Below, in pieces: positions 56,792-64,000 of a stretch of 64,000 nt of DNA. The DNA comes from Gliomastix tumulicola (Eukaryota; Ascomycota; Sordariomycetes; Hypocreales; Bionectriaceae): positions 2,281,336 to 2,345,335 of the forward strand of contig BCHX01000006.1 of NCBI GenBank assembly GCA_001599755.1. Direction: 5' to 3'. The notes under the pieces were generated by a model. It was not told where the DNA came from, did no database searches, and was given only the letters and a program-made list of their open reading frames with translations. A program made the position numbers and the translations under genes. The first letter of the stretch is position 1. The number at the start of each line of letters is the position of its first letter.

Positions 56792-58945
56792 ATGCCTGCA
56801 ATCGCATGGAAAGCCCCGGTCTGGACGACGCACTCGTCAGAAGACACCGAAGACGTGGACGAACCTCCTGATAATCGCAGGCGCAGTCCCGAGCGCTTTC
56901 GCCGTGCTCCTATCCGCCGACAGAGCGAGCAGACTTCGCTCTTGACCAAAGCTATCCAAGGTGGCCCGGAGCAGGATGGCCATGAGGAGCGCTCCGCCTT
57001 CTTCGACTACAAGCGACGCCGCTCGATGGCTAGCAACTTGAGCATCGCTTCGACTGCCGACCTGACGAGCGACACTGGCTTGACCAGTCCTGCCCGCACC
57101 AACACGCCCAGCCCTCCTCTCCCGGAGATGACCTTCGCGCGGTTCAACACTGTCACGTCGCACCCCAAGAGCCCTGGCCTCCAACGACCCATTCAGTTCC
57201 ACTCCAGTCTTGAGAACGCGACAACCGTGAAGAAGCCCGCGGCGGCGACTGAGACGGCTCCTAAGCGATGCATCCAGTTCGCTTGCGCTGGCAACCCTCC
57301 GAAGCAGCAGGCTCCAGCTGTGGTTCAGCCTGCTGCGCCCATTGTAGTGCAGCCCGCCGAGGCGCCGCGACGCCCTTGCATCAAGTTCGCTTGCTCTGAT
57401 CGACCCTCTACCACGCAGAACACCCCTCCTCGTGCGCCTAGCGCACGTCGCGCCAAGTCACCCGCCACTCCTAAGAGCTCTCGACCTGGCCCGGCTGCCA
57501 CGTCTCCCTCCACACCTCGCCAGGCGACGCCTCGCAAGCTTGGGGACAAGCCTCGCGCACGGCCCAAGTACCTTCGCGCCAACTCTGTCGACCTCACCAA
57601 CGACGGATCTCAGTTCCACGAGTTTGCCTCTGAGATGAGCCGGGAAGCTGATTGGATCCGCCAAGACTCGACTGCCGTCAAGTGCAAGCTCACGATCAAT
57701 GACACCTTGACCAAGGAGAACCACATTAGGCGACTTGCTACTGAGGCAGAGGAGGAGGCAGAGCTTGAGGAGGAGGAAGCCGCGGCTGTTTCTGACGAAG
57801 AGGACGAGGAGGTGGATGATGAGGATGATGGCGACGACGATGACCAGGACGAGGAGGACGATGACGAGGAGGATGAAGAGGATGACGATGACGAAGACGA
57901 AGAGTATGGTCTCTCCGATGGTTACTACACGGATGAGGAGACCGGATTTGCTTCGTCTGACGAATCTGAGGGAGAAGAAGACGGGAACATGGTGCTGTGG
58001 ACTCTCAGCAAAAGTCCTGCTGTCCGTCAAGAGCCCGTGATTCCTCTGGCTCACACCCAATCCTTCCATGACATCCCGTCCGACTCTTCCATCACCACAT
58101 CCAACAACCGTCGTCGTTCCAACATGCAGCGTGTCAAGCCAAGCGATGTCGCCGACCTTCCAGACAGCACAGACTTTGTCTGTGGTACCCTGGATGAGGA
58201 CCGACCTCTCGAGGAGCGCTACATTTCCTCGCTCGTTGCCCGTCGAAAGGACAAGCTCCGAGTCATTCCCCAGGACATTGATCCAAGCTTTCCCGCCTCG
58301 GACCCCGAGGACGAGGATGGCGAGGACTTCTACAATCCTGTCCACCATGACAGTGATGACGAGGACTTCCCGCTGCCGGGTGAGATGGAGGACTTGCATC
58401 ACGACCAGGATAAGTCCAGGAGACGCCGGAAGAGTGAGCATACCTCTCCTCGCAGGTACCACTCGCCTCCGCCCAAACGGCACCAGTCACCGCCACCTCG
58501 CGTGCGCGGGAGGTCTCCGAAGAACCTCTTCGACCGACGGTCCCCCCGTCGTGTGAGGTCTCCTGCTCCCAAGGCCATCACCACACCGCTGGGCTCACCC
58601 AAGCTGGGCAATCACGTCGCCTTCAATCTCGCAGCTCGCCCTGGCCCTACGACGACCAAGTCGTTGCCTCGTGCCGGTGGTATGTTCCACAGGCAGCGCC
58701 GTCCCCACAAGAGCGATCTTGAGGATGACATCCATGTTCGTGGTGCCATCGACATCGTCAAGGGCCTCGAGAAGAAGCGCCTGCGACGCAAGGAGAAGTT
58801 CTACCAGAAGTACTGCAACCGCGCTCGCCGTGGGCAGATTCCCGAACGCAAGCCGCAGCCTGGACGTGGAGCGGAGCGGATGAAGGAGCTTGGCTTGCTG
58901 ATGGCAGGCAAGAAGGACCAAGGCAACTATGTCCTCTCCATCTAA
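56792..58945 (+). CDS. DUF2457-like acidic protein of unknown function
   Basis: A 717-residue intronless protein. The ATG at 56792 opens MPAIAWKAPVWTTHSSEDTE. Visible parts in order: a basic Ser-rich N-terminus with RRRSPERFRR; two copies of a short motif CI(Q/K)FAC at about 160-165 and 196-201, each preceded by basic residues; a Pro/Ser/Arg-rich linker; SREADWIRQDS and NHIRRLATEAEEEAE; a very acidic Asp/Glu tract (about 317-375); a Ser/Arg-Pro region with SPPPKRHQSPPPR; and a basic C-terminus (GLEKKRLRRKEKFYQKYCNR) ending MAGKKDQGNYVLSI. This layout recalls fungal DUF2457 proteins; I hold that name with moderate confidence. Low complexity, SR/SP elements and clustered charge suggest a nuclear, nucleic-acid-linked role. 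No catalytic domain is visible. Confidence 0.75.
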   Translation: MPAIAWKAPVWTTHSSEDTEDVDEPPDNRRRSPERFRRAPIRRQSEQTSLLTKAIQGGPEQDGHEERSAFFDYKRRRSMASNLSIASTADLTSDTGLTSPARTNTPSPPLPEMTFARFNTVTSHPKSPGLQRPIQFHSSLENATTVKKPAAATETAPKRCIQFACAGNPPKQQAPAVVQPAAPIVVQPAEAPRRPCIKFACSDRPSTTQNTPPRAPSARRAKSPATPKSSRPGPAATSPSTPRQATPRKLGDKPRARPKYLRANSVDLTNDGSQFHEFASEMSREADWIRQDSTAVKCKLTINDTLTKENHIRRLATEAEEEAELEEEEAAAVSDEEDEEVDDEDDGDDDDQDEEDDDEEDEEDDDDEDEEYGLSDGYYTDEETGFASSDESEGEEDGNMVLWTLSKSPAVRQEPVIPLAHTQSFHDIPSDSSITTSNNRRRSNMQRVKPSDVADLPDSTDFVCGTLDEDRPLEERYISSLVARRKDKLRVIPQDIDPSFPASDPEDEDGEDFYNPVHHDSDDEDFPLPGEMEDLHHDQDKSRRRRKSEHTSPRRYHSPPPKRHQSPPPRVRGRSPKNLFDRRSPRRVRSPAPKAITTPLGSPKLGNHVAFNLAARPGPTTTKSLPRAGGMFHRQRRPHKSDLEDDIHVRGAIDIVKGLEKKRLRRKEKFYQKYCNRARRGQIPERKPQPGRGAERMKELGLLMAGKKDQGNYVLSI

Positions 58946-60167
58946 GCTCGGCCTCAATTCCTTCGCTCGCGCTCGGATTCGTTGAATGACGAGATTCACG
59001 ACGGAAGCCTGTGGCTTCCACCTTTTTACCGATTTACGACATTTCTATGCTTGATACTTTTCTGTGAATACTCTTTTGGCTAAGGCCACATGCTGGAAGC
59101 ATTTGTATATACTTCCTTCTTTTCTGATTTCCTTTGTCACAACAGCATTCAGCGGCCTGGATTGGGATAAGGCTTAGCCGGAGCATGTGCGGTACACTGT
59201 TGTTACGCGAATACCCCGGAAGGATTGGGATAACCAGGGGCCCAATTGGCGTTGGCTGGGATTGTCGTTCCTTTTGGAACTGATAGGGATGAGATCTTTT
59301 GGATATCAATTGAATCATCATTCTCTTCATGAAGGAGCGTGCAATTTGCGTGATCTGTAGACTAACAGTGTAACCCGTGACGAGAAGTCCTAAGCCTGAG
59401 GAGCAGTGCGCATGGCGTGACTAGTGCGTATGCTCGGCTGTCTCTCAATGGGGATTTCCTTACGTGGCAAGATGGCTACCTTGCCTCGTGATCTTCCTTC
59501 CACTGAGACCGGAGCCACGGCAACATGGAGACGCCTTCACGGCGTAGTTGGCTCTCCGACGTCATCCAGCCCGCCTGTTTTGAGGAAGATCTTCACTCCG
59601 ATCGGAACAGATTGTGAATGCAACGCAGCATCTATGGGCCTCGTCCTCATGACAGAACCTGAATGAAGCACGGAATTTCTCCTGCGACGTAGGCAATACG
59701 CTCTGAGGGTAATCTCCTCATACTATAGTAGTGAGACCGGGATCGGTTGCCTTGTTTTTTGTGTCACCTTTTGTCGTTATGGGCTGGAAATGCACCACAT
59801 GGCATCCATGCCATGGCTTTCCTGAATTCGATAGACAAGCACGCACGTCGTCAAATAATGACACTTCAAAAACTTCAAGATAGTAGTAGTGCCTTAATTC
59901 TTTGCTTGGATGCCAAGTTGGTGTCTTTTTTCCTTTGTTCCTCGATGACGGTGGTGGGTGTCTGGTCGGTCATGTGATGCCTAAGGTTTCAGGCACCAAC
60001 AGCCAGGTAAGGTGTCTTGGAAGGCGATAGAAGCCCTGCCAGATAAACCGAGCTGTCACCCAACTCCCATTTCCCACGCCTCCCCGTCACCCACGCACCG
60101 AAATACCGACCTTGGACCTCGACCAATCTGCCCATACCCCGACAACAAATAAAGGAACGCTGTCAAG
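58946..60167. other. Intergenic between the DUF2457-like gene and SAR1
   Basis: A 1.2-kb stretch holding the DUF2457-like 3' flank and the SAR1 promoter and leader (CACCCAACTCCCATTTCC near 60056, C-rich as in many housekeeping leaders). No gene is supported. Confidence 0.65.
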
Positions 60168-61034
60168 ATGTGGATTATCAATTGGTGTACGTGGCTGCTG
60201 ATGATCGCCGGCTGGATGCTGCCCGGGGAACGGCCTTGAGTTATTGACACGTGCAAACAGTCTACGACGTCCTCTCCAACCTGGGCCTGCTCAACAAGCA
60301 CGCCAAGCTGCTCTTCCTCGGACTCGACAATGCCGGAAAGACGACCCTCCTCCACATGCTGAAGGTACGCACCAGTGCCTGGCCGCGGGCGCTTTCGCGA
60401 GGCGGGATCTGCCGCATCGGCGGCGGGGTTGAGATTTGGGGTGCTGATGCCGATGATGTTTAGAACGACCGTGTCGCGATTCTCCAGCCTACGCTTCACC
60501 CTAGTAAGCTCAAACACGGATGGACTGCCTGTTCTGGTGCGGTTGTTTGCTGACCTGCGCCTAGCCTCTGAGGAACTTGCTATTGGCAATGTGCGGTTCA
60601 CTACCTTCGACCTTGGTGGTCACCAGCAGGGTACGTTCCGAAACAAGAGAGACAGACATGATACAATCCAGGCCAACTGACATCCGATGCCAGCTCGCCG
60701 CATCTGGAAGGACTACTTCCCCGAGGTGAACGGCGTCGTCTTCCTCGTCGACGCCAAGGACCACGCGCGCTTCCCCGAGGCCAAGGCCGAGCTCGACGCC
60801 CTGCTCGCCATGGAGCAGCTCTCCAGGGTCCCCTTCGTCATCCTCGGCAACAAGATCGACCACCCCGATGCCGTCTCCGAGGACGAGCTCCGCCACCAGC
60901 TGGGACTCTACCAGACGACTGGCAAGGGCAAGGTCCCGCTGGAGGGCATCCGACCGATCGAGCTGTTCATGTGCTCTGTCGTTATGCGGCAGGGCTATGG
61001 CGAGGGTATCAGGTGGCTGTCGCAATACGTCTAG
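60168..61034 (+). CDS. SAR1: Small COPII GTPase Sar1
   Basis: A 189-residue Arf-family GTPase from five exons: 60168-60186, 60261-60364, 60464-60503, 60565-60630 and 60694-61034. All four introns are GT-AG and 61-99 bases long; two have a CTGAC-type branch. The first coding exon is 19 bases. Conserved features: the membrane-inserting N-terminus MWIINWFYDVL, P-loop GLDNAGKTT (27-35), switch I PTLHPTSEEL, switch II FDLGGHQQARR with the catalytic His 74, NKID for guanine specificity, and the ending GYGEGIRWLSQYV. It binds GTP under Sec12 action, inserts its amphipathic helix into the ER membrane and recruits Sec23/24. Length matches the ascomycete norm. Its exchange factor SEC12 is in the same window. 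Identity is very secure. Confidence 0.97.
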
Positions 61035-61918
61035 ATCGTGACTAAAGAACGGGGGAGGAAACGCCTGGGCTTCGCAAGACACAACGGACCAGCAGCAACG
61101 CTGCGACGCCCTACGATGGGAGAGGCCGACCCCCCCGGGGACCGCGATCGAATGTGGAATGAGTGACGACACGTTGGAAATACGTGAATGACAAGCTCGT
61201 TCTTCTTGATGCTACCACACCACTCCCCCTTACTGTTTTCTGACCTTCATGCTTGTTCGGGAGAATTTCTAGGTGCGCAACTGTCTTGGTGTTTCTCGGG
61301 ACTAGGCGTTCATTTTCGTTGCCTCGGCAGATGCTCAAACTCGATCTCTGGCTCTTTGTGGCATACATACGCATCTCTGCTACCGCCAAGGATCGCCCTG
61401 GAGAAGACGCCTTCTGGGGGGAGCATAGAGGATGATGGCCCGTGAGATGATATAGATACACAGAAGGCTAGAATAATGAGCAGACCTCTGTTGATTTCGC
61501 CTCGCTTTGCTACCCGTACTTGGAACAAGAGCCGTGAGCAACCGATACCTGACGGAAGGGGACTGACTGACAGTCTATCTACGAGATCAGGGTCTGGCCT
61601 AGACTCACAGTGGCAAGAGCCTGGAATCCCTGCTAGAGTGACCCCAACAGCGGCGACTGTGTCCCAACGAACCACTATAATAATAGAAGAGCACCTTCCA
61701 GATCCGTCCCCACTTTCGTCGACACGTTCCGGCCGTCCATGGACGTCATTGCCGTAAGCCATTCCAACGGCTTCTATCTTCTATCACGCAACCTTTTTTG
61801 ATTCTGGTCACGTTGTGGCTGGTTTGATTGCCACTTCGATAGAGCACCAACCTGCTCGTTTCCCAAGCCATGATTGCACAACTTGCTACCTACGCGCTGC
61901 CTTGAACGACAGGCAAAG
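61035..61918. other. Intergenic between SAR1 and the patatin-type lipase
   Basis: An 884-base gap holding the SAR1 3' flank and the lipase promoter/leader. No additional gene or repeat is supported. Confidence 0.65.
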
Positions 61919-64000
61919 ATGCCGAATCAGCGCAGCTCTACTTCGTTTGCGCCGGACGATACGACCTACGGCTTCCCTCCCGAGGCGTTCGATCCGTCGC
62001 TCTTACCAGACGTCGAGGTCGACTTCCTCAGCGCGAATGACCTGGAGGCCTTCGAGAGAGCTCTCCAGGCGCCGGACCCCCTCCAGAGCCCGACCGAAGA
62101 GACGGCCAGCTTCCGGTCTCCCTTCCGTGTCGACTCCCCCTCGCTCACGAAGCGCCACTCGCAGGCGGACAATCCGCCCGAGGATGACACCGCTGCCGTC
62201 GCGGCCGCGGCCAACGCCGCCAGCGGGGAGCCCCTGCCCGCGACGCCGACCTTCATCACGGCGCAGAACGACTGGGCGCCCGTCAACAGCAAGGTCTACA
62301 GTCGCAAACGAGGCTCCAAGAAGCACCAGAAGGGCGGCAGCGGGAGCAGCGGCAGCGGCGCCATCAACGGCCCCATGAGTGGCCGGCTGCTGGGCACGCG
62401 GACGAAGGACGAGACTAGGGAGGGCTACTTCTACCAGCTCGCCAAGTGGCCGCTGCTGTTCTTCGTCTTCGCGTGGCTGGCGGGGCTCGGCGTCGCGTAC
62501 CTGTCCACGCGGTGGTACATCTGGGTGTACGAGCAGTTCTTCGCGTGGCGCGGGCAGCGGCAGCGGCTGAGGGCCAACATGCGGCGGACGTCCAACTACC
62601 GCGACTGGGTCGCTGCTGCGAAGCAGCTGGATCGGTACCTCGGGCGGCAGGCGTGGAAGGAGGAGAATGGGTTCGCGTACTACGACTCGCGGACGGTGCG
62701 GCGTGTGTGGGAGCAGATGCGGAAGACGAGGATGCGGGCGGAGAATGCGGAGGCGCAGGGCGGTGACGGAGGCAAGGCTGTGGACGAGCTGAGGACGCTG
62801 ATTGAGGCGTGTGTAAAGAACAACTTTGTCGGCGTGGAGAATGCGAGGCTGTATAGCCAGACGTACTACGGCACGAAGAACCTTGTTCAGAACTTCGTTG
62901 ATGAGGGTGAGTTGTCATGGGGGAAGTCTTGGGAACATGGGATATCATTTGCTAACTATCTATCTATCTAGTCGAGAAGAGCCTGCAGCTCTTGCTGAGA
63001 ACCAACCAACTTACCATGGAAGAGAAACGGGTCGTGTTCAAGCATGTCAATGCCAACTTTGGCCGGACGGCGCTCTGTCTGTCTGGCGGCGCCGCCTTCG
63101 CCTATTATCACATCGGAGTTATCAGTGCCCTGCTCGATGCCGACCTCTTGCCTGACGTTATCACCGGGACGAGCGGCGGTGCACTCATTGCAGCGCTGGT
63201 AGCCACGAGGACAAACGACGAGCTCAGACAACTCCTCGTGCCGGCCCTCTCGCAGAAGATCAACGCCTGCAGAGAGCCCATGACGACTTGGTTTCCGCGG
63301 TGGTGGAAGACGGGAGCCCGCTTCGACTCTGTGGACTGGGCGGACCGGTGTTCGTGGTGGTCAAGAGGTTCCATGACTTTCCGAGAGGCCTACGAGAGAA
63401 CAGGCAGGATCCTCAACGTCAGCTGTGTGCCCGCCGATCCGCACTCCCCGACAATCCTTTGCAACTACCTGACCAGCCCGGACTGTGTCATCTGGTCAGC
63501 GGTCCTGGCCTCTGCTGCTGTTCCTGGGATACTAAACCCGGTGGTCCTTATGATGAAGATGAGAGATGGGACGCTTGCTCCGTATTCCTTTGGACACAAG
63601 TGGAAGGACGGTAGCCTCCGGACCGACATCCCTATCAAGGCTCTGAACACACACTTCAACGTCAACTTCACCATTGTCAGCCAGGTGAACCCTCATATCA
63701 ACCTGTTCTTCTTCTCATCGCGGGGCTCCGTCGGTCACCCGGTGACACACCGCAAGGGCCGAGGCTGGCGCGGCGGCTTCCTGATGTCCGCGTTCGAGCA
63801 CTACCTCAAGCTCGACATGAACAAGTGGCTCAAGTTCATCCGGCACGCCGAGCTCCTCCCGCGCCCGCTCGGTCAGGACTGGAGCCAGCTCTGGCTGCAG
63901 CAGTTCAGCGGGACCATCACCATCTGGCCGAAGTCGGTCCCCTCGGACTTCTACCACATCCTTACAGACCCGGATCCGCAACGGCTGGCACGGATGATCC
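61919..64000 (+). CDS. Patatin-like lipase with DUF3336 (Tgl3/4/5 type), 3'-truncated by the window
   Basis: At least 672 residues; exon 1 is 61919-62906 and exon 2 runs from 62972 past the window end. The intron has donor GTGAGT, GCTAAC branch and a CTAT microsatellite up to its TAG acceptor; it joins NFVDE to VEKSLQ. ATG 61919 (MPNQRSSTSF) is the first in frame. A polar N-terminus is followed by a membrane segment near 178-200 (WPLLFFVFAWLAGLGVAYL) and a DUF3336-type block (YRDWVAAAKQLDRYLG). The patatin domain has the oxyanion loop LSGGAAFAYYHIG, nucleophile Ser 397 in GTSGG and the dyad Asp 542 in KDGSL. Yeast Tgl3/4/5 relatives are lipid-droplet triacylglycerol lipases, some with lysophospholipid acyltransferase activity. 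Exon 2 lacks an early ATG and is easy to miss. Confidence 0.9.

Noticed and set aside
57458..58483. 341-codon minus-strand frame opposite the DUF2457-like gene
   Set aside because: The Val/Ile/Leu-rich part is the reverse of the Asp/Glu tract and only imitates a membrane protein.

Overview
The window is nuclear DNA of a filamentous ascomycete. The evidence is short GT-AG introns (about 55-165 bases) with CTAAC/CTGAC-type branch sites, C-ending codons in the genes, fungal-only families (RTA1-like, Med15 with long glutamine tracts, a Whi5-like repressor) and SAR1 and ATP16 proteins that fit my memory of Sordariomycete orthologues. Placement in Sordariomycetes is an inference. I see no bacterial, viral or transposon genes, no rRNA, no convincing tRNA and no secondary-metabolite cluster.

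I support 13 protein genes, several assembled from exons by hand. Left part: a GPI-anchored wall protein (5222-6071, +); an RTA1-like membrane protein (9597-10595, +); an M18 aspartyl aminopeptidase (11192-12757, +) convergent with a three-exon Whi5-like G1/S repressor (13022-13902, -); and Mediator subunit Med15 (15343-20090, -, 1511 aa). Middle: three minus-strand genes in a row, the Sar1 exchange factor Sec12 (26235-28034), an aldehyde dehydrogenase (28497-30130) and a bZIP regulator (31164-32780); then an SMP-30/gluconolactonase (41040-42106, +). Right part: an unrecognised Cys-rich protein whose frame holds one TAG (45988-49059, -), ATP synthase delta (49507-50302, -), a DUF2457-like acidic protein (56792-58945, +), the COPII GTPase SAR1 (60168-61034, +) and a patatin-type lipase running off the right edge (61919 to >64000, +).

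The genes are mostly unrelated housekeeping and regulatory functions. The one functional pair is Sec12 and Sar1: Sec12 is the exchange factor that loads Sar1 with GTP to start COPII vesicle budding at the ER, and the two genes lie about 32 kb apart. Between the genes are unusually long stretches without recognisable coding sequence (1-5.2, 20.1-26.2, 32.8-41.0, 42.1-46.0 and 50.3-56.8 kb). These hold short palindromic motifs of the TACTAGTA/GGTACC and CTCCGTACGGAG kinds, small tandem repeats and a tandem hairpin.

I found no clearly new multi-gene system. The observations most worth checking are an in-frame, acid-free N-terminal extension on the aminopeptidase that looks like a mitochondrial presequence, a GC-AG intron next to a 30-base exon in ATP16, the TAG or 60-base intron in the 49-kb gene, a C2H2-like finger in Med15, and homopolymer C/G tracts inside three nearby introns.
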